A stretch of 47,212 nt of DNA, from contig JANQJW010000030.1 of the NCBI GenBank assembly GCA_028281445.1, forward strand, positions 1-47,212. Reading direction: 5' to 3'. The stretch comes from Planctomycetota bacterium (lineage in GTDB: Bacteria > Planctomycetota > PLA2 > JAEUHO01). This document shows, one piece after another, positions 26,057 to 36,500 of this stretch. Within the stretch, counting starts at the first letter, position 1. Each line of letters opens with the position of its first letter. The translations under genes were made by a program, and so were the position numbers. The notes under the pieces were generated by a model that saw only the letters and a program-made list of their open reading frames with translations, ran no database searches and was not told the origin of the DNA.

Positions 26057-27007
26057 ATGAAGACCGTGACCGCCTCGACGCCGATCGAGCCCGTGGGGGA
26101 GGCGCTGCACTACCTGCGGATGAGCGGCGCCTTCTACTGCCGCTCCGAGCTCACCGCTCCCTTCGGGATGGATGTGCCCCCGATGGAGAACACGCTGATC
26201 TTTCACCTGCCGGCCGCGGGGCGCTGCTGGGTCGAGGTCGACGAGGAGGAACCCGTGCTCGTGCAGCCGGGCGACCTGTCCCTCGTTCCGCACGGGCGCG
26301 GCCACCGGCTCGTGAGCGAGCCCGGATTCGCGTGCACCGACCTGTTCGAGATGGAACGCGAGCTCGTGTCGGAGCGCTACGAGCAGTTGCGCCACGGGGG
26401 CGGCGGCGCGTTGACGACGATGCTCTGCGGCGCCGTGCGTTTCGATCACCCGGCGGCGATCCAGCTCGTGCAGCTGCTGCCCAACGTGCTGCACGTCAAT
26501 TCGTGGACGACGCTCGAAGCCGAGTGGTTGCAGAGCACGCTGCGCTTCATCGCGGCCGAGGCGCAGGAGATGCGGCTCGGCGGTGAGACGATCATCACGC
26601 GCCTCTGCGATGTCGTCGTCATCCAGGCCATCCGCTCGTGGGTGCGAACGGCTTCCGCGGCCCAGACCGGGTGGCTCGGCGCCTTGCAGGACGAACAGGT
26701 TGGACGCGCGCTTGCGGCGGTTCACCGCGAGCCGAAGCGCACCTGGACGGTCAAGGAGCTGGCGGACGCATGCTTCATGTCACGTTCGGCGTTTTCCGCG
26801 CGGTTCACCGAGCTCGTGGGGGAGCCGCCCATGGCGTACGTCACGCGCTTTCGCATGAACGTGGCAGCAAGCTGGCTGCGCGACGGCGAGGACTCCGTGG
26901 CCGCCGTTGCCCATCGCATGGGATACCAGTCCGAGGCCGCGTTCAGTCGCGCGTTCAAGCGCTCTACGGGCACGACGCCGGGCGCGATGCGCCGCGCCGC
27001 GGGCTAG
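26057..27007 (+). CDS. AraC-family transcriptional regulator with N-terminal cupin
   Basis: 316 residues starting at the ATG of MKTVTASTPIEP. The N-terminal half is a cupin_6-type sensor (PGDLSLVPHGRGHRLVSEPG). The C-terminal 100 residues contain the two helix-turn-helix units: WTVKELADACFMSRSAFSAR and SVAAVAHRMGYQSEAAFSRA, with the FKRSTGTTPGAMRR tail. Such proteins usually activate or repress an adjacent reductase or hydrolase gene. It is divergent from the NAD(P)H-binding/DUF1772 unit, its likely target. Its TAG stop overlaps the TAG stop of the convergent methyltransferase inside a CTAG. Confidence 0.93.
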   Translation: MKTVTASTPIEPVGEALHYLRMSGAFYCRSELTAPFGMDVPPMENTLIFHLPAAGRCWVEVDEEEPVLVQPGDLSLVPHGRGHRLVSEPGFACTDLFEMERELVSERYEQLRHGGGGALTTMLCGAVRFDHPAAIQLVQLLPNVLHVNSWTTLEAEWLQSTLRFIAAEAQEMRLGGETIITRLCDVVVIQAIRSWVRTASAAQTGWLGALQDEQVGRALAAVHREPKRTWTVKELADACFMSRSAFSARFTELVGEPPMAYVTRFRMNVAASWLRDGEDSVAAVAHRMGYQSEAAFSRAFKRSTGTTPGAMRRAAG

Positions 27008-27981
27008 CCGGCTGCAACGGCAGGTCCCGGGATGCGGGTGTCGTAGATGACCTCGAGTTGGGTGCCCGCTTCGAGTGGGGGGGTGTTCCCCACGATCTCC
27101 GGATACGTGAGCCCCGACTTGTACTCGCCCAGCGCGTGGTCCGCGTAGATCGCCAGCGTCGTCGTGATCACGAGCGACTCACCTTGCTTCGGTGCACGTG
27201 GGAGCGAGAGCACGCACGGCCGCGGATCGTGCGACGCCGTATCCGCCGTCAGCTCGAAGACCGTTCCCAGCTCCAGGCGGTTCACCGGCCCACCGGCTGC
27301 CAACTCGGCCGGGATGTCCGCGAGGCAGGCGCGCAGCGTGACGCGCTGGGGAACCAGACGGACACCCGGTGCGAGCTGTTCGAGCAAGTGTCTCGTGATC
27401 GCCACCTGGGGCTCGTGCGTCAACGCGCGCTGCAGGGCTTCGACCAGCAGGATGTCCACCGGTGGGCTCGCGGGGACTGCGAGCGCTGTTGCGTCGGCCT
27501 GGTGGACGCCGAGCATGTAGGGCTCCAGCCCGAGCGCCGTGACGACGCGCCGCAGGCTCTCGGTCGAGGCGTCATGGACGTCGATGCAGGTGAAGCGCAC
27601 GACGTCCGCGCCAAAGACGAGGGTCAGCGGCAGCGCGAGCGAGGCGAAGGGACCGCAGCCGGCGTACAGCACGTGCACGGGGCGATCTGGCCGCTGGGCG
27701 CGGCAGTCCTCGATCGCTGCACGCAGACCGGCGATGTAGGCGCGCGTTCGCGGAACGTCGAGCAGGCAGCGCGCCGCATCCACCGGCGACAGGGCCCGTC
27801 CTCCGGAAAGCGCAGTGTGCTCGTCGCGGCCGGGTGCTTCGTCCAGGCCCGCGACCGCGGTGAGCAGCTCGTGCAGCGCGAGCGCAGACGCGTCTGCGTC
27901 TTGGACCGACGCATCCAGAAGGGCTGCTGCCAGTCTCCGAAACCGATCGAAGGTCTCCTGATTGCCATGCACGCGCGCCAT
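27004..27981 (-). CDS. SAM-dependent methyltransferase, PRMT-like
   Basis: 325 residues from the ATG of MARVHGNQETFDRF; an upstream ATG in frame would reach into the decarboxylase leader and is less likely. Motif I is VHVLYAGCGPFASLALPL, motif II is FTCIDVHDAS, and DILLVEALQRALTHEPQVAI with LLEQLAPGVRLVPQRV resembles the double-Glu region and following helix of protein arginine methyltransferases. The C-terminal beta-rich part fits a PRMT-type substrate barrel. Whether it methylates protein or a small molecule cannot be told. It is divergent from the decarboxylase gene with 91 bases between the ATGs, so the two may be coregulated. Confidence 0.78.
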   Translation of the reverse strand: MARVHGNQETFDRFRRLAAALLDASVQDADASALALHELLTAVAGLDEAPGRDEHTALSGGRALSPVDAARCLLDVPRTRAYIAGLRAAIEDCRAQRPDRPVHVLYAGCGPFASLALPLTLVFGADVVRFTCIDVHDASTESLRRVVTALGLEPYMLGVHQADATALAVPASPPVDILLVEALQRALTHEPQVAITRHLLEQLAPGVRLVPQRVTLRACLADIPAELAAGGPVNRLELGTVFELTADTASHDPRPCVLSLPRAPKQGESLVITTTLAIYADHALGEYKSGLTYPEIVGNTPPLEAGTQLEVIYDTRIPGPAVAAG

Positions 27982-28072
27982 CGTACGGAGTTCCGGACTT
28001 CGGCTCCCCGTCTTGTTCCGGCTCCCGGGCACGGCGTGCGTACCTTCAGGGGTCCGTTTGCGGAGACGCGCC

Positions 28073-30082
28073 ATGAGCCGGGATATCGACTTCCTCCATC
28101 CCTACTTCCTCGGACCCAACGCCGAGAACGCGCAGGTGTTCGAGGAACTGCTCGTCGAGTTCGTTCGCGACCACGCCTACTGGCGGCGCAACTTCCATCC
28201 GGAAGATGGTCCCTCGGTTCCCGCGTCAGCGCCTAACAAGGATGCCTACGCCGACTTCGTCGCCCGCATGAAGACGGAGCTCTATGCCCTCAGCAGCGAG
28301 CTGAAGCGGGCCGTGCCTTTCTTCCATCCGCGCTACATCGGCCACATGACGGCCGACCTCCTGCTGCCCGGGTTGATCGCGCGCCTCGTAACGACGCTCT
28401 ACAACCCCAACAACGTGAGCGAAGAGGGGGCGCCCGTCACGCTGGAGAAGGAGCTCGAGGCCGGACGCCAGCTGTGTGGGATGGTCGGCTATCCGACCAA
28501 CGAGACGGCCGACGTGTGCGCGTGGGGGCACCTCACCTCCGGCGGCACGGTGGCCAACTACGAAGCACTCTGGAACTTCCGTGCCGTGAAGTTCTACGGC
28601 GTGGCGCTGCAGGCCGCCGCCGCGACGCTCGACTTCGATCCGCCGGCCGTCGGACCGGCCGCAAAGCCGCTATCCGCCTACAGCCAGTGGCAGCTCGTCA
28701 ACCTCTCCCTGGCCGAGATGATCGAGCTGCGCCGAGCGGTTGCGAGCGCCTTCCAGGAGGACCGCGGCCCGCGCGCGTTCCCACAGTTCGCTGCAGCCGT
28801 CGCCGCCGAGCGCATCGAGACCCTCGGCAACGCGGGCTTCTTCCTCAAGCACCGTGACCTGAAGGCGCCCCGGGTTCTCGTCTCGGCGTCTACCCACTAC
28901 TCGTGGGAGAAGGGCATGAAGGTGCTTGGTCTCGGCACGGCGAACCTCATCAAGGTCGACGTCGACGGGCACATGCGCCTCGACCCCGCGCGCCTCACCG
29001 GATGCCTGACCGACAGCTTCGAAGCCGAGATTCCCGTGCTTGCCGTCGTCGGTGTGCTGGGCACGACCGAGTTCGGCACCATCGATCCCATCCACGAGAT
29101 TCTCGACCTGCGCACGCGCTGGCGCGAGCACGGGTGTGACTACGGCGTGCACGTCGACGCGGCGTGGGGCGGCTACCTCGCAACGTTGTTTCGCAATCCC
29201 GACCGGACGCTGCGTGAGCGCAGTGAGATGCGCAAGCACTACAAGCACTTCCCGAGTCCCGCGGTCCACAGCTCGTTCCAGGCCCTCTCCGAGGTGGACA
29301 GCATCACGGTCGACCCGCACAAAATGGGCTACGTGCCCTACAGCGCGGGTGCCTTCCTCGCGCGGGACCGCCGCGTGGTCGACTTCGTCACGCAGAAGGC
29401 CGCCTATGTCTTCGATCTGGGCGGGTCGGAGGCCGCCGTTCCCATCGGCGAGAAGCTCCACAACCTCGGGCAGTACATTCTCGAAGGCAGCAAGCCCGGC
29501 GCCGCCGCGGCGTCCGTGTACGTCACGCACAAGGTCCTGCCGCTGCACCGCGAGGGGTTCGGGCGTCTGCTGGCGCAGACCATCAAGGCCTGCGAGTCGT
29601 TCTACGAGCAGATCCTCGAGCTCGCCGACCGGGTGAAGCACAAGGTGCGTGTCGTCATGCCGTTCGAGCCGGACACCAATCTCGTGTGCGTCGCTTTCAA
29701 TCCCGCGGACAACACGTCGCTCGCGGCGATGAACCGCTACAGCCGAGCGCTCTTCGAGCACATGAAGGTCGATCCGCTTCAGCCGCTCCAGGTCAAGAGC
29801 TTCATCGCCAGCTACACGTCGCTTCTCTGCGACACCCTGGCCGAAGACCAGCACGCGCGCATTCTCGACGAGCTGGGGATCGACCATGCGACCTTCACGT
29901 CGCTTCCGGAGCCATCCAAGGGCGAGGCCGACCACGTCTTCATCCTGCGCCACACGCTGATGAACCCGTGGCTCCTCTCCGAGCGCGAGGACGGTCGCAA
30001 CTACATCGATCGCTACGTCCGCTACCTCGAGGAGCTCATCGTGCGAACGGCGTCCGAGCCTGTGCCCGCAACCACCGAGTAG
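28073..30082 (+). CDS. Tyrosine-decarboxylase-like PLP-dependent amino acid decarboxylase
   Basis: 669 residues from the ATG with GGAG upstream; group II decarboxylase fold. The overall pattern follows bacterial tyrosine decarboxylase closely: PNAENAQVFEELLVEFVRDH at the start, STHYSWEKGMKVLGLG, IPVLAVVGVLGTTEFGTID, HVDAAWGGY (PLP-binding Asp near 362), then VDPHKMGYVPYSAGAF with the Schiff-base Lys near 417 and YILEGSKPGAAAASVYVTHK. From the similarity, it should release CO2 from an aromatic or acidic L-amino acid. The exact substrate cannot be set. No amino acid/amine antiporter gene is adjacent, unlike the lactic-acid-bacterial tdc locus. The divergent methyltransferase could use the amine produced (inference). 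Confidence 0.88.
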   Translation: MSRDIDFLHPYFLGPNAENAQVFEELLVEFVRDHAYWRRNFHPEDGPSVPASAPNKDAYADFVARMKTELYALSSELKRAVPFFHPRYIGHMTADLLLPGLIARLVTTLYNPNNVSEEGAPVTLEKELEAGRQLCGMVGYPTNETADVCAWGHLTSGGTVANYEALWNFRAVKFYGVALQAAAATLDFDPPAVGPAAKPLSAYSQWQLVNLSLAEMIELRRAVASAFQEDRGPRAFPQFAAAVAAERIETLGNAGFFLKHRDLKAPRVLVSASTHYSWEKGMKVLGLGTANLIKVDVDGHMRLDPARLTGCLTDSFEAEIPVLAVVGVLGTTEFGTIDPIHEILDLRTRWREHGCDYGVHVDAAWGGYLATLFRNPDRTLRERSEMRKHYKHFPSPAVHSSFQALSEVDSITVDPHKMGYVPYSAGAFLARDRRVVDFVTQKAAYVFDLGGSEAAVPIGEKLHNLGQYILEGSKPGAAAASVYVTHKVLPLHREGFGRLLAQTIKACESFYEQILELADRVKHKVRVVMPFEPDTNLVCVAFNPADNTSLAAMNRYSRALFEHMKVDPLQPLQVKSFIASYTSLLCDTLAEDQHARILDELGIDHATFTSLPEPSKGEADHVFILRHTLMNPWLLSEREDGRNYIDRYVRYLEELIVRTASEPVPATTE

Positions 30083-30244
30083 TCGTTTCGCCACGGCAAG
30101 GCGGACGGAGTACTTCCTGCGCTCGGTGTCAAGCACATTCGGGCCACGGATTCGACCGTGTGCGACTCGATTTTGCCGCGAAGCACGCCGCCATGTCGTC
30201 GTGCACGCGGTGTCATGGCGTCGCGTCGCGCGCAAGTGCGTAAA

Positions 30245-30274
30245 CGCGTTGCGACCCTCTTGAACCGCGTTGCG
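30245..30274 (+). repeat. Tandem CGCGTTGCG repeat ahead of the NtrC-type gene
   Basis: CGCGTTGCG at 30245-30253 and again at 30266-30274, 21 bp apart (two helical turns). The second copy sits in the spacer of the candidate promoter at 30260-30288. It may be a repressor or activator site. Confidence 0.45.
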
Positions 30275-30288
30275 CGGAACGCTACTCT
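30260..30288 (+). promoter_or_regulatory. Candidate sigma70-type promoter for the NtrC-type gene
   Basis: TTGAAC, a 17-base spacer, then TACTCT, ending about 40 bases before the chosen ATG. The gap between the decarboxylase stop and this gene (30083-30326) holds no reading frame of note. Confidence 0.4.
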
Positions 30289-30326
30289 CCGCAAACTCGC
30301 GCGCGCGGCACCGGGTCGACGCGTCT

Positions 30327-31754
<1,428 letters not shown>

Positions 31755-31774
31755 CCGGCTCCCCGGTCCGCATG

Positions 31775-31929
31775 AACGGCCCATCAAGAAGCCCTGCAAA
31801 CGGGCTCATTGTTGAGAAGTGCGCAGCCTTCCCCCGTCGCAGGAACAACATGTGGAAAACCCGGATACAAATGGGGTTGGTTGAGTGGGCAGCAACGGTC
31901 CCATCAAGTGTTCCTGCCGTTCCCATCAG
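31775..31929 (+). repeat. Three copies of CCCATCA upstream of the RNA locus
   Basis: AACGGCCCATCAAG (31775-31788) and AACGGTCCCATCAAG (31894-31908) are near-identical, and a third CCCATCA occurs at about 31922-31928. They lie in the non-coding stretch after the NtrC-type gene. They may be functional sites or part of a folded RNA. Confidence 0.35.
31839..31917 (+). ncRNA. Possible small structured RNA or leader element
   Basis: GCAGGAACA (31839-31847) is perfectly complementary to TGTTCCTGC (31909-31917). This 9-bp pairing encloses an arm in which AACCC can pair with GGGTT. A T-rich hairpin terminator candidate follows at 32088-32109. Strand is taken from the terminator. Nothing here is protein-coding by appearance. 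Confidence 0.35.
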
Positions 31930-31975
31930 CTAACCACTTGGCGCGACTTGGCTTGGGTGCCTTGTCCACTTCCCT

Positions 31976-32030
31976 TCCACAATCCCGTTGGGACGCGTAC
32001 GTCCCGTTCGTTGTTTGCGCACATTGTGGA
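31976..32030. repeat. Nested inverted repeats
   Basis: TCCACAAT (31976-31983) and ATTGTGGA (32023-32030) are 8-bp inverted arms. Between them GGGACG-CGTA-CGTCCC (31990-32005) forms a second 6-bp inverted repeat. They could be a cruciform, an operator or part of an RNA fold. Confidence 0.4.
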
Positions 32031-32087
32031 GTCGTACGGCCGACTGCGTGTGTCGCGGCGGTCGAAAGGACGGACTTCTCGGCTCTC

Positions 32088-32109
32088 GCGAAGGTTTCGC
32101 AATTTTTTT
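32088..32109 (+). terminator. Possible intrinsic terminator upstream of the large RNA
   Basis: GCGAA-GGT-TTCGC followed by AA and seven T residues. The stem is only 5 bp but the T run is the longest in the window. It would end a transcript from the NtrC-type gene or the small element at 31839-31917. Confidence 0.5.
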
Positions 32110-32189
32110 CAAAGGTGGAGAACGTTGGCCCACCCGTTGCATTACTCCCCGCGCGGCACGCAAGCGTGTCGCAGAGTTCTTTGACAAAC

Positions 32190-32202
32190 AAGCGCTGACG
32201 AA
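32190..32202 (+). other. 5' arm of the long-range closing helix
   Basis: AAGC, a bulged G, then CTGACGAA. Pairs with the 3' arm at 33274-33285, more than 1 kb downstream. Confidence 0.6.
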
Positions 32203-33273
32203 CGGACGAGGTCACCGATCGAAGACCGAAGGGCGCCGGTGCCGGGCAGCAGGCCCGGGATCTGCTGTTGCGTCGTGGCAGAGGGGCATGGATCGCAGCG
32301 ATTCGCATTGCGGATCGCTCGCGTGAGGCGAAGCGATAAGCCCGCCCCGATGAGCGACGAACGGAGCGCCGCGATACGTCGAAAGGTAGAGAAGCCTAAG
32401 AGAGTTGGCGGTCCGGAGACGGATCGTTCCACTCGTTCGCACCGCAATACCCTGAGGCCCGGGCGGGCCTGGACGTCAAGCCGCCTGAGGGCGAGAGGGG
32501 AGGCGCCGCGATCAAAGCGAGCGCCAGGTCGAGCGAGAGCAAGCTCTGGAAGGTCGAACCCCAAGAAGGTATCGACGGCCGGGACCACTTCGGTGGTTCT
32601 GGCGGCAGCACGGACTCGTCGCGGGAAAGAGACCCTGAAGGCGGCCACGTCGTGCCGCGTCTCCCCTCGGGGGGGCGTTGGTCCGGCGGGTAACGTCAGG
32701 AGGGTATGGGCCCCGAGAGGGGCACCGACCGCGGTCGAGGGGAACACCTTGAAGGGTGAAGCCCAAGGATGCTCCGGCGCGCAAGCGTCGGCAGGACCGG
32801 TGGTGGACGTCGCGAAGGAGGTAGCCAAACCTCGCACGCGGCACGCGGCGGCAGAGGGATCTGTCGTCGGATGAAGGATCCGCCGGTCTGGGACAGTGTC
32901 GTAGGGTGCAGAAAGTCCAGGAGAGGAAGTGTCGTCTGACGTGCTGAGCGTCGCCTTCGGGCGGTGCGAGGCGGGACGGCGCGGGGTCCCGGTGATGAGC
33001 TCTGAAGAAGAGCAGAAGTCCATGGAGGGCCGCTGATGGCGGAAGCCCGCAAGGGTGGAAGCCTGAAAGCAGGCGCGTTCGCAGAATGCCCGCAGGGTGC
33101 CGAACACCGAACGGGCTGGGTGGAACCAATAGCCACCCTAGGCGGACGAGCCCGTGCCCTCGAAGGGCCGTGCAACTTCACGAGAGCCGGCGGAAGCCGC
33201 CGCAAGGCGGTGGAAGCAGTCACCCGGAGCCTCAATACTCTGGAGGACCGATTCGAGCCGTGTAACCAACTCC

Positions 33274-33285
33274 TTCGTCAGGCTT
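33274..33285 (+). other. 3' arm of the long-range closing helix
   Basis: TTCGTCAGGCTT, complementary to 32190-32202 and placed five bases before the terminator stem. Confidence 0.6.
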
Positions 33286-33290
33286 CGTTA

Positions 33291-33326
33291 GCCCGAAGCG
33301 TGGGCAACCACGCTTCGGGCTTTTTT
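33291..33326 (+). terminator. Strong Rho-independent terminator of the RNA locus
   Basis: A perfect 13-bp stem (33291-33303 with 33308-33320) closed by a GCAA tetraloop, followed by six T residues. It is the clearest terminator in the window and fixes the direction of the upstream RNA as rightward. Confidence 0.92.
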
Positions 33327-33397
33327 CGTTTCCAGGGTCGTGCGGGCATCGCTCCCGGAGGCTCGCACGGTCGCTGGCGCGTTGGGGCACGACTCAC

Positions 33398-33461
33398 GTG
33401 GCCGTGGCCGTTGCCGTTGCCGAATGGAGGCCACGCGTTCCGCCTACTCGGCCACGGCCAC
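33398..33461. repeat. Inverted repeat of hexamer-like units
   Basis: GTGGCCGTGGCCG (33398-33410) and its exact complement at 33449-33461, 38 bases between. Both arms extend into degenerate copies of GCCGTT and CACGGC. It lies in the 202-base gap 33327-33528 between the RNA terminator and the helicase stop, which is otherwise empty. It may help terminate the long convergent helicase transcript. Confidence 0.6.
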
Positions 33462-33528
33462 GGTCACGGCAACGCGAGCGACTTGCGCTACTTGCCGTTC
33501 GCGTCCAGTCCTCCGTCGTCAACGCCTT

Positions 33529-36500
33529 CTAGCTCGCGTCCTCTGTCAACGCGGCCTCTGCGGCCTCGGCGATCGCGTTCACGGAACGCTCCGGATCCCT
33601 GAAGAAGTGAGGCGTCCAGACGCGGTGCAGCGCCCACCCCTGCGACTCGAGGATCTGCGAGCGGAACACCTCCCACTCGATCGCGTCGGGTGCACCGGGG
33701 TACCGCGTGAAGTCGCAGAGGACGCCCGCCGTCACGTCTTCGACGCGCTCCGGATGGTGCAGCGCGGCATCCACGCAGAAGCCCTCGTTGCCCCAGTGCA
33801 CGTCACTACCGATTCCGCGCGTCGACGCCAAGCGGCTCCCCAGCGCGAGGCCGAAGCGGGACACGGGGGCAATCTCGTTGCGCACCACTTCCGCCGCTCC
33901 GGTACGCATCGCTTCGTCCAGGCGCTCGTTCTCCTCTCGGTAGATGTCGGCCAGGCGCTCGGCGTAGTGGAGGTAGGCGAAGAGCAGCCACGCGCCCGAC
34001 GGCTTGCGCCCGTCGGGAACCGGCTCGAGCGCGCGATAGGCATCCGCCGGGATCGAGGTGACGAGGTGGACCTCGTGGCGCGCGCGCGTTACCAGCACGT
34101 TCAGCCGCCGGCCGCCGCCTGCCATCCCGAGCGGGCCGAAGCGCCTGTAGAACTTGCCGTCCTCGTTCGGTCCGTACGTCGTCGAGATGATGATGTGGTC
34201 GCGCTCGTCGCCCTGCACGCTCTCGAGGTTCTTGACGAACAGGCCCTCGAAGGATCCTTCTCCCGTGAGGCGACGCGCCGCGTCGAGGCGCCGCGCGAAG
34301 TCCGTGTCGTGCTGGGCGTGGCGATCCAGCATGTCGCGGATCGTGTCACGCTGCTTGAGGTTGAAGCACGCGATGCCGATCGACGGGGGTTCGGCACGCT
34401 TGAGCAAGTCGTCCACGATCTGGACGACGCGCTCGGCTTCCAGCGGATTGCAGCGGCTGCGGTAGACGCCGTCGGCACGCTCGATCCGGATCGGCGGGAT
34501 GCGCGCACGCTTCGAGGGATGGCCGGGAATGGCCTGCAGGCGGCTTCCGTAGAAGTTCTCGTTGCTGAATTGGATGAGCGCGGCGTCGCGCGAGCGGTAG
34601 TGGACCTCGAGATAGGACTCCTCGATCGCGAGGTTGAGCGCCGCGGCCAGGAGGTCTTCCACGCTGCCCTGCTGGGCCTCGAAGAGGTCCTGTTCGGTCT
34701 CGAGCTCGTCGTCATCGCTCGTGGCGACGGACGCCTCGAAGAACCGCGTCGGCGGAAGCTGCTTGGGGTCGCCGGCGATGACCGCCTTGCGCGCGCGCGA
34801 GAGCACGGGCAGCGCTTCCTCCAGCCGGCACTGCGACGCTTCGTCGAACACGACAACGTCGAACATCGCACGGCGAGGAAACACCTGCGCCACGGTCTCG
34901 GGACTCGCCATCCACACCGGACACATGTCGAAGAGCGGATCGCCTTCCGGGTCGTCGGTCTCGCCGGAGGCAATCACCTGGCGCAGCCGCATGGCGCGCT
35001 TGCCGCGCACGAAGAGTCGCCGCCGCAGCGCGGCGCCCTCGCTGTTGAGACGACTGCGCGTCGCGGCGAGCAGCCTCCGCTTCTGGGTCTCGACCCAGCG
35101 ATGAAGCAGCGCGTCGCGCACGAGCTGCCGCTTGCGTGCCTCTTCCTCCGCGTAGCGGCGCAGCGCGTCGCGGATGCGTGCCCCGTCGAGCCGTAAGAGC
35201 TCCTCGTCGCCCGTGACGCGGGCCTCGATCTCCCGGGCAAGCACACAACGTTCCAGCACACCCAGCCCGTCGCCGGGATCCAGGGCAGCGGCAAGGACGC
35301 GCGCGACGCCGTCCTGCAGCGCCGTCGGCAGTCGCTCCTTGGCGTCCTTCACGCGCAGCACGGCCTCGATGTCGTCGAAGCGGCTCTCCATCTTCTCGAG
35401 CGTCGGCCGCGCCGGCCCCCCTGCGCGCAGGCTCGCTTCGGCCGGCTCGAGCCAGGTCGGCGCCAGCAGCCCGAGCCCTGACAGCGACTCCATCAGTGCC
35501 GTGATGGCCGCGGCGCGCGGCGGCGACCGGTGGAGCCCTTCGAGCAGGCGCTCGGCTTGCTCGTCGTCGGCAAGCGCTGCGCGCGTCTCCTTGGGGAGCT
35601 CGCCGTCGAGGTCCGCACGGCAAACCAGCGCCAGGGCCGCGTCGAAGCCGTCGACCTCCTTCGAGATCTGCTCGTCCCGGAGCATGCCGGTGCCGTCTTC
35701 GCCCCAGAAGTCGCGCAGCTGCGCGGAGAACAGCAGCCGTGCGCGCACGCCTTCCAGGAAGGTGCGCAGGCGCTCCGCTTCCTCCGGGGTGCGCGTGAGG
35801 CCGTTCTGCGCGAGCACCTTGCGTGCGGTGCGCTTGGCGCCGAACGCGAGGAAGCCCCACCAGCGCTTCGACGTCTCCAGGTAGCGCCGCAGGGCGCCGA
35901 TGTCGGCATTGAGCGTCTTCGCTGCCGGCACGCTGCCCTCGAGCGACAGCGCGAGCTCGCGATCGAGCGGCGCGCGCACCGCATCGCGCGTTCCGTCCAG
36001 ATCCGCGAGTCCGCGGTAGCCGCGCGACGCCGTGTCGGCGTTCATGCCGGCTACGCGCCGGCGGATCTCGGTCGAGGCGCTCTCACGCGCGGTCTGCAGC
36101 AGTCCGTGCAGCGTGGTCCGCGACTCGGCCGCAGCAGCCAACGTGCGCTCGGGGTCAAACCGTGGAATCGTCTCGTGGCACGTGGCATCCGCTGCGCGCG
36201 CGTCCTCGATCGACGACGCGAACGTGCGGCGTAGCTCGTCCTGGCGCCGCGCGAGGAACGCGTCGAGCGTCGTGCCCACGGCCTCCGTCCACGGACTGTG
36301 GGGATAGTCCACCGTCGCGGCGCGTTCGAGCAGCACCTGGATGTCGCGACGGTGCGTGTCGAGCTCGTCTGCGCTTGCGGTCACCTTCTCGATGCCGGGA
36401 AGTCCTGGAGCTTCGATGGCGAGCCAGCGTCCCATCAGCTCGTGGATCGACTGCCCCTCACGCTCGTCCATGAGCGCGCCGTGCAGCGCTGTCAGCTCGT

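Larger units (their letters stand above)
32190..33326 (+). ncRNA. Candidate giant structured non-coding RNA (about 1.1 kb), family not recognised
   Basis: No convincing protein frame on either strand. The ends are complementary: AAGC-G-CTGACGAA at 32190-32202 pairs with TTCGTCAGGCTT at 33274-33285 (12 bp, one bulged G), closing almost the whole region. A perfect terminator follows five bases later. Inside, hairpins end in stable tetraloops: UUCG at 32582-32599 and 32948-32967; GAGA at 32710-32723; GCAA at 32774-32791 and 33197-33210. Other hairpins are at 32298-32318, 32999-33013 and 33061-33074. All tetraloops have the correct orientation on the plus strand. There is no domain V or RT as in group II introns, and no RNase P or tmRNA core. 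The promoter was not found: TTGACA at 32181 is too close to the 5' arm to be its -35 box. Function unknown; scale and style recall OLE/GOLLD/ROOL-type RNAs. Confidence 0.75.

Noticed and set aside
27004..27007. Overlap of the AraC and methyltransferase stop codons in CTAG
   Set aside because: Real but common for compact convergent genes; no evidence of function.
31939..31955. sigma54 promoter ahead of the RNA locus
   Set aside because: TGGCGCG is followed by TGGCTT, not TTGC, and the GG/GC spacing is one base short.
32181..32209. TTGACA at 32181 as -35 box of the large RNA
   Set aside because: The -10 position 17 bases on reads GGACGA, and transcription would then begin inside or after the 5' arm of the closing helix.
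32190..33326. Group II intron, RNase P RNA or tmRNA
   Set aside because: No GUGYG-type 5' end, no domain V with its AGC triad and bulge, no RT gene; no RNase P core consensus; no tag-peptide frame or tRNA-like end. Covariance search would settle it.
32142..33602. Long open frames on both strands over the RNA region (for example 32142-33107 minus, 32239-32874 plus, 33036-33602 plus)
   Set aside because: Low-complexity Arg/Ser/Pro/Ala translations, no domain pattern, no ribosome-binding sites, mutually overlapping; the tetraloop hairpins and closing helix explain the sequence better.
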